From the NCBI RefSeq assembly GCF_014196515.1, contig NZ_JACIDV010000013.1, positions 1-64,000 on the forward strand: a DNA stretch of 64,000 nucleotides. The letters run 5' to 3'. Source of the stretch: Rhizobium skierniewicense (GTDB taxonomy: Bacteria; Pseudomonadota; Alphaproteobacteria; Rhizobiales; Rhizobiaceae). The notes beneath the pieces were generated by a model. It was not told the origin of the DNA. It did no database searches and saw only the letters and a program-made list of their open reading frames with translations. Shown piece by piece: positions 53,490 through 62,986 of this stretch. Each line of letters starts with the position of its first letter. Position 1 is the stretch's first letter. A program made the position numbers and the translations under genes.

Positions 53490-54992
53490 CTATTCCTCGA
53501 TACCCAACTTTGCTTTCACGAGTTCCTGCACGGCCTGTGGATTTGCCTTGCCGCCGGTGGCCTTCATGACCTGACCGACGAACCAGCCAGCCAATGTCGG
53601 CTTTGCCTTGACCTTCTCAACCTGATCCGGGTTGGCAGCAATGATCTCGTCGACGGCCTTTTCAATGGCGCCTGTGTCCGTGACCTGCTTCATGCCCCTG
53701 GCATCGACAATCTGCGCCGGGTTGCCGCCCTCGTTCCAGACGATTTCGAACAGGTCTTTGGCGATCTTGCCGGAAATGGTGTTGGCCTTGATGAGATCAA
53801 TGATGCCGCCGAGCTGATCGGCGGACACAGGTGTCTCTTCGATACCCTTACCGGACTTGTTCAAGGCACCCAGCAGGTCGTTGATAACCCAGTTTGCAGC
53901 AATCTTGCCATCGCGGCCTTCAGCGACCAGCTCGTAATAGTCAGCAATCGCCTTCTCCGAAACGAGGATCGACGCATCGTAGACGGAAAGGCCAAGCTCG
54001 TTGACGAAGCGCGCCTTCTTGTCGTCCGGCAATTCGGGCAGATCCCGGCTCATCTTCTCGATGAAGGCATCGTCGAATTCCAATGGCAGCAGATCAGGGT
54101 CCGGGAAGTAGCGATAGTCGTGCGCGTCCTCCTTGGAGCGCATGGAACGCGTCTCGCCCTTACCGGGATCGAACAGCCGTGTTTCCTGATCGATACTGCC
54201 GCCATCTTCCAGAATGGCGATCTGGCGACGGGCTTCATATTCGATGGCCTGACCGATGAAGCGGATCGAGTTGACGTTCTTGATCTCACAGCGTGTGCCG
54301 AACTCGTCGCCCGGCCTGCGAACGGACACGTTCACGTCGGCGCGCATGGAGCCTTCGTCCATGTTTCCATCGCAGGTACCAAGGTAGCGCACGATGGAGC
54401 GAAGCTTCGTCATGTAGGCTTTCGCCTCGTCAGACGAGCGCATGTCGGGCTTGGAAACGATTTCCATCAACGCCACGCCCGAACGGTTCAAATCGACGTA
54501 GGACATGGTCGGATGCTGGTCGTGCATCGACTTGCCCGCATCCTGTTCCAGATGCAGGCGCTCGATGCCGATTTCGATGTCTTCGAAGTTGCCCTGACGA
54601 TCCGGCCCGAGCGAAATGATGATCTTGCCTTCGCCGACAATAGGGTCCTTGAACTGGGAAATCTGGTAACCCTGCGGTAGATCGGGGTAGAAATAGTTCT
54701 TACGGTCAAAGATCGAGCGCTTGTTGATTTGCGCCTTCAGGCCAAGCCCCGTGCGCACGGCCTGCGCCACGCATTCCTCGTTGATCACGGGCAACATGCC
54801 TGGCATGGCTGCATCCACGAGCGAAACATTGGAGTTCGGCGAATTGCCGAAGGTTGTGGAGGCACCGGAAAACAGCTTGGAATTGGAGAGGACTTGCGCA
54901 TGAACCTCCATGCCGATGACGATTTCCCAATCGCCGGTCGCGCCGGGAATGAAGCGTTTCGGGTCTGGTGTGCGCACGTCTACAAGGGTCAT
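53490..54992 (-). CDS. gatB: Asp/Glu-tRNA amidotransferase subunit B
   Basis: 500 residues. Family motifs: [91 protein letters not shown] and the C-terminal Yqey-like helical domain ending [13 protein letters not shown]. With GatA and GatC it converts Glu-tRNA(Gln) and Asp-tRNA(Asn). GatA and GatC are not in this window. Length is normal. Confidence 0.97.
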   Translation of the reverse strand: MTLVDVRTPDPKRFIPGATGDWEIVIGMEVHAQVLSNSKLFSGASTTFGNSPNSNVSLVDAAMPGMLPVINEECVAQAVRTGLGLKAQINKRSIFDRKNYFYPDLPQGYQISQFKDPIVGEGKIIISLGPDRQGNFEDIEIGIERLHLEQDAGKSMHDQHPTMSYVDLNRSGVALMEIVSKPDMRSSDEAKAYMTKLRSIVRYLGTCDGNMDEGSMRADVNVSVRRPGDEFGTRCEIKNVNSIRFIGQAIEYEARRQIAILEDGGSIDQETRLFDPGKGETRSMRSKEDAHDYRYFPDPDLLPLEFDDAFIEKMSRDLPELPDDKKARFVNELGLSVYDASILVSEKAIADYYELVAEGRDGKIAANWVINDLLGALNKSGKGIEETPVSADQLGGIIDLIKANTISGKIAKDLFEIVWNEGGNPAQIVDARGMKQVTDTGAIEKAVDEIIAANPDQVEKVKAKPTLAGWFVGQVMKATGGKANPQAVQELVKAKLGIEE

Positions 54993-55141
54993 ATCAAGCT
55001 CTTAAGATACGGAATTTCTGTCTATGGTGAGGTAGAACAATTGCCACCGAGGCGCAAGGCTTGTCGCACTGAAGGCGGAGAGCGCCAGGATCGATTGGAG
55101 TTGAATACGGAACTTTTACAATTTTCAACTTCACTCACGAT

Positions 55142-55465
55142 ATGATGATCCTCGTCTCGGCCCTCGCGGCATATCTCGCCTTCAATATCATCGTCTTTCT
55201 GATTTATGGCTGGGACAAGAAAGCAGCCAGACGCGTTGAATGGCGCGTGCGTGAGAGCGTGTTGTTGTGGCTCGCATTTCTGGGCGGTAGCCTGGGCGCG
55301 GTTCTGGCGCAACAGCTGCTGCGTCATAAAACCCGCAAACAGCCCTTCCGAACCTATTTGATCTCGATCATCGTTCTGCAAGTCGTCCTGTGTGGCTCTC
55401 TTGTCATAATGCCCCATTGGCTCGAAGCGGCACTCAGCACCGTGAATCAAAATTCGAAGCCGTAA
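55142..55465 (+). CDS. DUF1294 membrane protein
   Basis: 107 residues starting at ATG 55142. Three hydrophobic segments: ILVSALAAYLAFNIIVFLIYG, SVLLWLAFLGGSLGAVLAQQLL and YLISIIVLQVVLCGSLVIM. The DUF1294 pattern YGWDKKAARRVEWRVRES and HKTRKQPF is complete. Function unknown. The last 19 bp overlap the stop region of the convergent GNAT gene. Confidence 0.87.
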   Translation: MMILVSALAAYLAFNIIVFLIYGWDKKAARRVEWRVRESVLLWLAFLGGSLGAVLAQQLLRHKTRKQPFRTYLISIIVLQVVLCGSLVIMPHWLEAALSTVNQNSKP

Positions 55466-55956
55466 CCGTCGATTTCCGTATCAAGAAGTTGCTTTTGCAG
55501 GCCCACAGACTGGACTTCGCGATCCAGCTTCGTGGAATAGGTCATTGACAGCCAACTGACGCGGTACCCATGTTTGCGAAAAAATGAAACTGCCTGATCG
55601 TTTTGTGCATGACTTTCCAGCTTCGCGACGGGCAGGCCACGAACCACGATTTGTCGCTCGACTTCGTCCAAAAGAACTGCGCCTACGCCTTGCCGCTGGT
55701 AGACTGGATCGACCCAGAAATCTGTAATCGTCTCGTCAAAATTTTCGCGCGCGGCCCAGCCAACCACAACATCGGCCGCCTGCGCCAAAGTGATGCAACG
55801 CCATGACGAATGCGAGAAATTCTCGAACGACGCTCGCGCATTGTCACGCAGGACGTCCGTTATGCCAATCGCCGATGCGGCGTTCGCCCACGCTCGCAGG
55901 CCAATGGCAGCAAGCACGGTCGCGTCCCCCTCCCGCGCTGGGCGAATACTGAGCAA
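55447..55956 (-). CDS. GNAT acetyltransferase
   Basis: 169 residues. IRPAREGDATVLAAIGLRAW and VGWAARENFDETITDFWVDPVYQRQGVGAVLLDEV carry the acetyl-CoA-binding motif. FFRKHGYRVSWLSMTYS is motif B. The C-terminal tail is unusual and hydrophilic. It overlaps the DUF1294 gene tail to tail by 19 bp. Substrate unknown. Confidence 0.87.
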   Translation of the reverse strand: MLSIRPAREGDATVLAAIGLRAWANAASAIGITDVLRDNARASFENFSHSSWRCITLAQAADVVVGWAARENFDETITDFWVDPVYQRQGVGAVLLDEVERQIVVRGLPVAKLESHAQNDQAVSFFRKHGYRVSWLSMTYSTKLDREVQSVGLQKQLLDTEIDGYGFEF

Positions 55957-56000
55957 AATGCGTCTCCATGTGTGATCCGACCATAAAACGCGATCCCATG

Positions 56001-56028
56001 AAAAAAGCCACCGCCTTTTGGCGATGGC
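56001..56028 (-). terminator. hom terminator
   Basis: Minus strand GCCATCGCC / GGCGGTGGC stem, then six T, about 30 nt beyond the hom stop. Confidence 0.8.
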
Positions 56029-56058
56029 CTCTTCTCAATCCAGACGATATCGCAGTGA

Positions 56059-57369
56059 TCAGGTCCGTTCGATGCGGATGACCTGCGGCTCGTTGACCAG
56101 ATATTTTTCGCTCTTGATGGCTTTGACCGCCTTGCGGATCGCATCTTCCATCGTCGCATGCGTGACGAGAATAATGGTCTGTGGCCCGCCCTCGGTGTGA
56201 ACACGCGAATGCTGGACGATGGATTCCAGCGAGATATTGTTTTCCGCCATCCGCGTCGCGATGCTGGCGAAAACGCCAGCCTTGTCCTTCACCGTCAAGC
56301 GGATGAAATAACCGCCCTCGTGGCTCTTCATCTTGGCACGCCGATATTCGCTCAGCGATTTCGCCGGACGACCGAGCACCGGCACCTGCTGAACGCCCGG
56401 ACGGCTCTTGGCAATGTCAGCGATGTCACCCAAGACAGCAGAGGCCGTGGCGTTGCCGCCTGCCCCCGGACCGACCATCAGCAACTCGCCCAGAATATCC
56501 GATTCGACGGCCACGGCATTTGTGACGCCATCGACTTGCGCAATAACGGAGTCCAGCGGCACCATGGTGGGATGGACGCGCTGCTCGATGCCGGATTCGG
56601 TCACATGCGCCACACCGAGAAGCTTGATGCGATACCCCAGGTCAGACGCCGCCTGAATATCTTCGATGGTGATGTTGGATATACCTTCGAGATAAATGTC
56701 ATCGGCCGAAATCTTGGAGCCGAAGGCCAGCGTCGTCAGGATCGCAAGCTTGTGGGCGGTATCGTTGCCCTCAATGTCAAAGGCAGGATCGGCCTCGGCA
56801 TATCCCAGCCGCTGCGCTTCCTTCAGGCAGGCCTCGAAAGACAGGCCTTCCTTCTCCATCTTGGTCAGGATGTAATTGCAGGTGCCGTTCATGATGCCGT
56901 AAATGCGCGACACATGGTTGCCGGTGAGCGATTCGCGCAAGGCCTTGATGATGGGAATGCCGCCAGCCACCGCGGCTTCAAAGTTGAGCAAAGCGCCCTT
57001 CTCTTCTGCCATCACGGCAAGCTCGACACCATGTTTGGCCAGCAATGCCTTGTTGGCCGTCACGACATGGATGCCGCGCGCCAAGGCTGCCCGAACGGCC
57101 TTCTCGGCAGCGCCCGAGGCGCCCCCGACCAATTCGACAAAAACATCGATCTCGGCTTTTTTTGCCATGTCTTCCGGCGTATCAAACCAGGTGATACCGG
57201 CGAGATCCAGACCGCGATCACGCGAACGATCGCGTGCGCTGACGGCGATAATCTCGATTGCGCGTCCACAGGTAATCGCAAGTTCCTTGCTTCTCTGCTG
57301 GAGGATGCGCACGAGCGAAGAGCCGACGGTGCCGAGTCCCGCTATGCCGATTCTCAATGAATCTGCCAT
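56059..57369 (-). CDS. hom: Homoserine dehydrogenase
   Basis: 436 residues. NAD(P) fold GIAGLGTVGSSLVRIL at the N-terminus, catalytic region NGTCNYILTKMEKEG and EADPAFDIEGNDTAHKLAILTTLAFG, and a C-terminal ACT domain (about 350-436, FIRLTVKDKAGVFASIATRMAENNI). It reduces aspartate semialdehyde to homoserine for Thr, Met and Ile. RBS AGGAAC precedes the ATG. It follows alaC with a 63-nt gap, a possible operon. Confidence 0.96.
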   Translation of the reverse strand: MADSLRIGIAGLGTVGSSLVRILQQRSKELAITCGRAIEIIAVSARDRSRDRGLDLAGITWFDTPEDMAKKAEIDVFVELVGGASGAAEKAVRAALARGIHVVTANKALLAKHGVELAVMAEEKGALLNFEAAVAGGIPIIKALRESLTGNHVSRIYGIMNGTCNYILTKMEKEGLSFEACLKEAQRLGYAEADPAFDIEGNDTAHKLAILTTLAFGSKISADDIYLEGISNITIEDIQAASDLGYRIKLLGVAHVTESGIEQRVHPTMVPLDSVIAQVDGVTNAVAVESDILGELLMVGPGAGGNATASAVLGDIADIAKSRPGVQQVPVLGRPAKSLSEYRRAKMKSHEGGYFIRLTVKDKAGVFASIATRMAENNISLESIVQHSRVHTEGGPQTIILVTHATMEDAIRKAVKAIKSEKYLVNEPQVIRIERT

Positions 57370-57399
57370 TGGTCTGTTCCTGATTTGCTGACGTGGAGA

Positions 57400-57419
57400 G
57401 GTGGCCTGAACAGGCCACC
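57400..57419. repeat. Perfect 9-bp hairpin between alaC and hom
   Basis: GGTGGCCTG and CAGGCCACC around 2 nt, without a T tail on either strand. It could be an mRNA-stabilising or attenuating hairpin between two co-transcribed genes. Confidence 0.7.
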
Positions 57420-57432
57420 CGGTTGGGTGCCC

Positions 57433-58653
57433 TTAACGATGGGCGTTGAGCGAAACGACGTTGTGCAACGTATCGTCCGCGCTCGACAGGAAGCGCTTCA
57501 AATTGCGCGCCGCCTGACGAATTCGATGCTCGTTTTCCACTAGCGCGAGGCGAACGTAGTCGTCGCCCATCTCGCCAAAACCGACGCCGGGAGCAACCGC
57601 GATATCGGCCTTCTCCACCAGGAGCTTGGAAAACTCCAGCGAGCCGAGGTGACGGAATTTTTCCGGAATTTTCGCCCATGCGAACATGGTCGCGGCTGGA
57701 GGTGGGACCTCGAAACCGGCCTTTCCGAACGTATCGACCATGACATCACGACGACGGCGATAGACGCTGCGCACTTCGGCGATGTCGGAACCATCCCCGT
57801 TCAGCGCATGGGTCGCCGCCACTTGGATCGGCGTGAAAGCGCCGTAGTCGAGGTAAGACTTGACGCGCGTCAAAGCCGAAATCAGACGTTCGTTGCCCAC
57901 GGCAAAGCCCATCCGCCAGCCAGGCATGGAGAACGTCTTGGACATGGAGGTGAACTCAACAGCGACATCCATCGCGCCCGGCACTTCCAGCACCGATGGT
58001 GGCGGGTTCTTGTCGTCAAAGTAGATTTCGGAATAGGCCAAATCCGACAACACGATCAGATCATGCTTCTTGGCGAACGCGATGATGTCCTTGTAGAAAT
58101 CCAGCGATGCGACATGCGCCGTCGGGTTTGATGGATAATTGATGATCAGCGCCAGCGGTTTTGGAATGGAGTGGCGCACGGCACGCTCCAGCGGGCCGAA
58201 GAAGGTTTCGTCCGGCTCGACATTCATCGAGCGGATAACGCCGCCAGCCATCAGGAAGCCGAAAGCATGGATCGGATAGGTCGGGTTCGGGCAGAGAATG
58301 ACATCGCCGGGTGCGGTGATGGCCTGCGCCATGTTGGCGAAGCCTTCCTTCGAACCGAGCGTGGCAACGACCTGCGTGTCCGGGTTCAGCTTCACGCCAA
58401 AGCGGCGGGCGTAATAGCCTGCCTGCGCGCGGCGAAGGCCCGGAATGCCTTTGGACGACGAGTAACGGTGCGTGCGTGGGTCTTGAACGACCTCACAGAG
58501 CTTATCGACAATCGCCTTTGGCGTTGGAAGGTCGGGATTGCCCATGCCAAGGTCGATGATATCGGCTCCGCCCGCTCGCGCGCTCGCTTTCAAACGGTTG
58601 ACCTGTTCGAACACGTATTGCGGCAAACGCTTGACCTTGTGAAACTCTTCCAT
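57433..58653 (-). CDS. alaC: Alanine-forming PLP aminotransferase (AlaC-like)
   Basis: 406 residues. The N-terminal block IIDLGMGNPDLPTPKAIVDKL, VATLGSKEGFANMAQA, NPTYPIHAFGFLMAGG, INYPSNPTAHVASLDFYKD, LSDLAYSEIYFDD and the PLP-Lys motif SMSKTFSMPGWRMGF match E. coli AlaC (YfdZ) closely, more than true DapL. It likely makes alanine from pyruvate with glutamate. Strong GAGGAAGAG RBS. The nucleoside hydrolase lies upstream, hom downstream. Confidence 0.85.
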   Translation of the reverse strand: MEEFHKVKRLPQYVFEQVNRLKASARAGGADIIDLGMGNPDLPTPKAIVDKLCEVVQDPRTHRYSSSKGIPGLRRAQAGYYARRFGVKLNPDTQVVATLGSKEGFANMAQAITAPGDVILCPNPTYPIHAFGFLMAGGVIRSMNVEPDETFFGPLERAVRHSIPKPLALIINYPSNPTAHVASLDFYKDIIAFAKKHDLIVLSDLAYSEIYFDDKNPPPSVLEVPGAMDVAVEFTSMSKTFSMPGWRMGFAVGNERLISALTRVKSYLDYGAFTPIQVAATHALNGDGSDIAEVRSVYRRRRDVMVDTFGKAGFEVPPPAATMFAWAKIPEKFRHLGSLEFSKLLVEKADIAVAPGVGFGEMGDDYVRLALVENEHRIRQAARNLKRFLSSADDTLHNVVSLNAHR

Positions 58654-58900
58654 CTCTTCCTCGTGGACATGAGCAGTACTAGCGGCTCATAAAAACATTC
58701 GTTGTTTGGTTTTAAATACGACCGGCATAAACCCATCGGACTCGCACCGTTTATTGTAACGCATGCCGCACAAAACACGAATTGCTTTGTTCGGCTGGCC
58801 AAAGGCAGTAAAATCAGTGCCAACTCGGCAAAACCTGCATAACGCGAGTTTTTTCTAAAATGCAAGGCAAGCTGATGCGTTTGACGGCGCGCCCTTCCAA

Positions 58901-59860
58901 TCAGCCGCGTTCGCCCTGCACAATTGCAGACCGGATGACCGAAAGCACCCGGTCAGGCTCGATATCGGTGCAGATGAGTTGGCTCGGATGCCCGTCCCAG
59001 TCTCCGGGTGGAAAACCGACGCCATCCGGCTTCTGGATCGTTTGCCCATCGGCAATCCCCCCGCACGCCACACGCACTGCGCCGCTGCGTGTTTTAAACA
59101 ACTCGGGGTTCGTCAGATACACACAGGCGCAACTGTCATGCACCACCATGCCGTCGCCAGTGCGCTGATTGTAGAATTCGATATAGAACTGCGACAGGTC
59201 GGACAGAAGCTGAACGGGCGCGCCACCTTCCTTTGCCATCTCATCCATGAATTTTGATGTCATCACGGTCCGCGTGGTGACATCGAGGCCAACGATGATT
59301 ACCGGCCAAGGCGCGGTAAAAACAACGTCTGCCGCTTCAGGGTCGCCATGGATGTTGGCTTCGGCCGCGGGGCTGACATTCCCGTTGATATCGAATGCGC
59401 CGCCCATGACGATCACATTCTTGACCATTGCGGCAATCTCAGGGTCTTCGCGCAGCGCCAGCGCAAGGTTGGTCATGCGGCCAACGGCAATCAGCGTCAC
59501 CTCACCCGGGTTCGCCCTGACGGTCTCTATGATAAAGTGATGGGCCGAACGTGGATCCAGCGGCAGATCGATTTTATCGGGAACGCCGATATTGCCGAGC
59601 CCGTCATCGCCATGAATGAAGGTCGGCCAGTGACCTTCCGGACGGGATGGGTCGAAGGTAACGCCTGCGCCTTTGGCCACAGGAGCCGCCATGCCCCATT
59701 GCTGCTTGAGGAACAATGCATTTCGAGTCGTAATGTCAAGCGGCGCGTTGCCAAACACAGTGGTGACGCCGATCAAATCGATACCCGGATGACGATGGAG
59801 AAACAGGAGCGCCATCGCGTCGTCTATGCCGGGGTCGGTGTCGAAAATTACCTTGTGCAT
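58901..59860 (-). CDS. Nucleoside hydrolase (inosine-uridine-preferring family)
   Basis: 319 residues. The calcium-binding DTDPGIDDAMALLFL motif is at residues 7-21, then GVTTVFGN, IHGDDGLGN, ALGRMTNLALAL-like AVGRMTNLALALREDPEI, VMGGAF and the NIHGDPEAADVV site. It hydrolyses purine or pyrimidine ribosides to base and ribose. GAGGACATGG precedes the ATG. Substrate preference is not clear. It is divergent from the TSUP gene. Confidence 0.93.
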   Translation of the reverse strand: MHKVIFDTDPGIDDAMALLFLHRHPGIDLIGVTTVFGNAPLDITTRNALFLKQQWGMAAPVAKGAGVTFDPSRPEGHWPTFIHGDDGLGNIGVPDKIDLPLDPRSAHHFIIETVRANPGEVTLIAVGRMTNLALALREDPEIAAMVKNVIVMGGAFDINGNVSPAAEANIHGDPEAADVVFTAPWPVIIVGLDVTTRTVMTSKFMDEMAKEGGAPVQLLSDLSQFYIEFYNQRTGDGMVVHDSCACVYLTNPELFKTRSGAVRVACGGIADGQTIQKPDGVGFPPGDWDGHPSQLICTDIEPDRVLSVIRSAIVQGERG

Positions 59861-60040
59861 GCCATGTCCTCAAATTGTAATGCAGGCGGAATCGCCCAAA
59901 CAACGGCGAAGCAGCGCGCGCACCATAAACGCCCGCACAAAGGACGCAATGCCTCTCGAGTTGCGACGGAAACCATTGCAAAGGTTGCCATTCAGTGACA
60001 CAGAGCCGTCATCCCATTCATCCCTTCGTGGAATGCTCCC

Positions 60041-60844
60041 TTGCACGACATCGCCCTTCAGCTTTTTCTTATCCTGTTTCTCGTCGCCATTTTTGCAGGT
60101 TTCGTTGATTCCATCGCAGGCGGTGGCGGGTTGATCGTTTTGCCCGCCATGCTGATTATGGGGATTCCACCGCTTGAAGCGCTGGGAACGAACAAACTAC
60201 AAGCCCAATTCGGCTCAGCCTCAGCAACGATTGCCTATGCGCGGAAAGGCCATGTGGACCTCAAAAAACAGTTTCCGATGGCGTCTATGGCGTTTGTCGG
60301 CGGTATTCTCGGTGCCCTGACGGCCTCCTACGTGCCGCCGGATATCTTGCGCGCCATCATGCCGTTTCTCCTCATCGCCATCGCGATCTATTTCGCATTC
60401 AAGCCCAACCTCAGCGACATCGATAGCCATCGCCGGATCACGCCTCTTCTATTTGGGCTCACCGCTGTCCCGCTGGTCGGCTTTTATGATGGAATTTTCG
60501 GGCCGGGCGCCGGCTCGTTCTATATGCTGGCTTTTGTCTGGCTGGCCGGTTTTGGAATGTTGAAGGCCACGGCACATACCAAGCTTTTAAACTTGGGCTC
60601 GAACTTCGGCAGTTTCCTGATCTTCACGGTCAACGGCGCGATTATGTGGAAACTGGGCATCGTGATGGGCTTCGGCCAGTTCATTGGCGCCCAGCTTGGG
60701 TCGCGTCTGGCCATGAGCAACGGAGCGAAGGTTATCCGACCCCTTCTGGTGATTTCATGCATAGCCATGGCCGCGAAGCTGTTGATGGATGCCGGTGCAA
60801 TCGCGTGGGTTCGCACGGCGCTATCAGGTTTGACGGCAGGCTGA
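60041..60844 (+). CDS. TauE/SafE (TSUP) family permease
   Basis: 267 residues, begins at TTG 60041 with a weak GGA site. About seven to eight hydrophobic helices, with the paired signature AGFVDSIAGGGGLIVLPAMLIMGIPPLEALGTNKLQAQFG in the first half and GFYDGIFGPGAGSFYMLAFVWL in the second. These are the family's two internally repeated substrate motifs. It probably exports sulfite or an organosulfonate. It is convergent with the PAS gene, with only 6 nt between. Confidence 0.9.
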   Translation: MHDIALQLFLILFLVAIFAGFVDSIAGGGGLIVLPAMLIMGIPPLEALGTNKLQAQFGSASATIAYARKGHVDLKKQFPMASMAFVGGILGALTASYVPPDILRAIMPFLLIAIAIYFAFKPNLSDIDSHRRITPLLFGLTAVPLVGFYDGIFGPGAGSFYMLAFVWLAGFGMLKATAHTKLLNLGSNFGSFLIFTVNGAIMWKLGIVMGFGQFIGAQLGSRLAMSNGAKVIRPLLVISCIAMAAKLLMDAGAIAWVRTALSGLTAG

Positions 60845-60850
60845 GGGATA

Positions 60851-61573
60851 TCAGTTGTACTCTAACAGAGCGTCGGCGTTGATATCCTGAAGAACAACGA
60901 CAGCGCCAAACACCTCGTTATTGGTACCTCGCAATGGCGTCATGCGGCAGCGTGTCGAAAAATTGTCGAAACTGCGGTGACCATGGTGGATGTAGTCAAC
61001 CGTTGCGCCGTCGAAGCATCGGTCGAACGCTGCTTTCGCCATGTTGTTGAAGCTGTCTTCACCGATCAACTCGGAGACGTGGCAACCAATCAGTGACAAT
61101 GGTGTTCGCTTCAGAAAAGATGCATTCGCCTGGTTGGCGTAGAGATAACGATAATCCCGCGTAATGACACCAATCCGATCCGGCAGACAATCGAGAATCG
61201 TCTCATTGAACAGCGGCTGCTCGGGCGCATTAAGGACCAGCGACTTTTTGCCCGATCCCGTTTGTGAAAAGCCGTCTTTATCTACAGAACCGCGCTGAAA
61301 ATACCGATCGATCAGCATCGACATCGAGGCACTGCGACGCGTGACCATCGAACGATCCTCCGCTTCCTCACGAATAAGGCCGTTGAGGAACTGCAATTGC
61401 ATATGCGCATCTTCACGCGTTTCAGCGCGGAAATTGAGAATGTTGGCAATGAGGGGCTCGAGTTCCCTGTCAAGCACACGCACGAGATCGTCACAACCGC
61501 TGGCGACAGCCTGCTTCAACTGCATGCATTTCAATGAAAAAGCAGCGAAAAAATCCTGCAGTTGAGCCTCCAT
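60851..61573 (-). CDS. PAS-domain protein, paralogue A
   Basis: 240 residues from ATG 61573 (MEAQLQDFFAAFSLKCMQLKQ), preceded by GGAG. Residues 1-105 form a helical region with LDRELEPLIANIL and MLIDRYF. A PAS domain follows (about 130-235: LPDRIGVITRDYRYLYANQANASFLKRTPLSLIG, then VVVLQDIN). There is no kinase, GGDEF or other output. The protein 480 bp upstream on the same strand (62053-62745) is a clear paralogue. No signal or membrane segment. Role unknown. Confidence 0.78.
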   Translation of the reverse strand: MEAQLQDFFAAFSLKCMQLKQAVASGCDDLVRVLDRELEPLIANILNFRAETREDAHMQLQFLNGLIREEAEDRSMVTRRSASMSMLIDRYFQRGSVDKDGFSQTGSGKKSLVLNAPEQPLFNETILDCLPDRIGVITRDYRYLYANQANASFLKRTPLSLIGCHVSELIGEDSFNNMAKAAFDRCFDGATVDYIHHGHRSFDNFSTRCRMTPLRGTNNEVFGAVVVLQDINADALLEYN

Positions 61574-62052
61574 TTCCGTCACTCCAATTCTAACCCTGGC
61601 AGCGTCTTTTGGCCAAAAACGTCTCGGAAACAAAAGATCATTGCCATTGACAAATGATCAGAGCACCGACCTTTCGAAGACGCAGGGCAATATATCCTCA
61701 AGAGAAAACAAAGCACCGAATTAAAATTCTCAATGCCGGATAACATGAACACTATTGGCGCTCAGTTGGTCAACACACTAGATTTCACCTACGATCGGAT
61801 GAGGTCGATTAAAATTTATTATAGGACTATCTCGGTAAAAGCTGCACTCGATCTGCGGAAATAATTTTCACGACGTCAGCTTAAATACTGATAAGAATTT
61901 TAAAATATACTCAAAAAAAAGAATATTTATTTTCAATTTATATATCACAATATTTATGCCGAATAACAAAAAAAGTCGAAACGTGAAAAAAGAAGAAAAT
62001 TGAAATGGATTTTTTCGCCAAGACGCTATGTCAAAAGACATAGCGAATTTTA
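61574..62052. other. AT-rich gap between the PAS genes
   Basis: 479 nt with no ORF that looks coding. From about 61740 to 62010 the base content is strongly AT-rich, with several A and T runs, unlike the GC-rich flanks. It may carry the promoter of paralogue A. A perfect hairpin sits at 62024-62045. Confidence 0.5.
62024..62045. terminator. Hairpin after PAS paralogue B
   Basis: CGCTATGTC AAAA GACATAGCG: 9-bp perfect stem, 4-nt loop, only 7 nt beyond the PAS stop. On the minus strand there is no T run right after it, so it may be a weak terminator or a stability hairpin. Confidence 0.5.
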
Positions 62053-62745
62053 TTATGCAACCGCTCGGGTCCGACGGTCAGCCAGTTCCTTGACGATAAT
62101 AATTGCGCCAACCAGTTTGTAGGATGGCGAATAGCAAGGAGACATCTCGTAAGAGCGCACCACCGTGGAGCCTTCGATGTCTTCTGCATACGTGTATTTC
62201 GCAGCTTCGCCTTTAAAGCAGGCATCAAGCTTTTCGCGGAGAGCCTGCTGAAAGTGTCGAATGCCGATGAATTCCGCGATGTGCTTGCCAACCATGTCAT
62301 CGGTTCTTACATCGTAGCACAGCGCATTGAGGGCATTGGTGTAATTGATGCGGTAACCGGGAGATACAACGAAAACCCGCTCATTGAGATCGTCCAACCG
62401 GTCTTCGTCCAAAATGACATATGGACTCCAGCTGGCCGACTCGCCGTCTGGTGTCACACCATCATAGGGCAAACCAGCGCCGATGTACCGATCGACCAGA
62501 CGACGGAGGAGCTCAGAATTGCGTTGGACGCATCCCGTGTCCTCGGCCTCGGCGTTCAAAAGGTCGATCGCGAAGCGAAACTGTTCGAGAACCTGGGTAG
62601 AATTCTTCGTCTTTTTACTGGTGATGTTTTCCAACAGCGAATCGAGTTCGCGGTCTAGGAACGACACTTTTTGGGCTTCATTGCGCTCAATGGCGCCCTT
62701 AAGCTCCGTGTATCGTTGCCAGAACAAGTCAATCAACGCTTTCAA
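62053..62745 (-). CDS. PAS-like protein, paralogue B
   Basis: 230 residues (MKALIDLFWQRYTELKGAIERNEAQ). The N-terminal helical region carries FLDRELDSLLENI and RRLVDRYIGAG, matching paralogue A (LDRELEPLIANI, LIDRYFQRG). The PAS-like domain (about 110-225) has ERVFVVSPGYRINYTNALNAL, MVGKHIAEFIGIRHF and VGAIIIVKELAD. No output domain. The two proteins define the same uncharacterised architecture. Likely cytoplasmic sensors of a small ligand or redox state; the partner is unknown. Confidence 0.78.
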   Translation of the reverse strand: MKALIDLFWQRYTELKGAIERNEAQKVSFLDRELDSLLENITSKKTKNSTQVLEQFRFAIDLLNAEAEDTGCVQRNSELLRRLVDRYIGAGLPYDGVTPDGESASWSPYVILDEDRLDDLNERVFVVSPGYRINYTNALNALCYDVRTDDMVGKHIAEFIGIRHFQQALREKLDACFKGEAAKYTYAEDIEGSTVVRSYEMSPCYSPSYKLVGAIIIVKELADRRTRAVA

Positions 62746-62986
62746 CCCAAATCCCTCCCGGATGACTGTTCGGCACTCGCACGTTCAAATACTCTCAGTC
62801 CCAGCAACGTAGTCCACATCATGATGTCATCCTGGAGTGACGTGACTTTGAACTGTCTACCCATACAAACTGGTGACAAAATAACACACGCGGAAGGTCT
62901 TTAACAAATCCCATAAATTGTGAAGAACAAAATACATTCACAATCAAGAGATGATAATCGCAGGGAATGCAAAGAACACCCGAGAT

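Noticed and set aside
56158-57360. 400-codon antisense ORF in hom
   Set aside because: Antisense shadow of a clear homoserine dehydrogenase.
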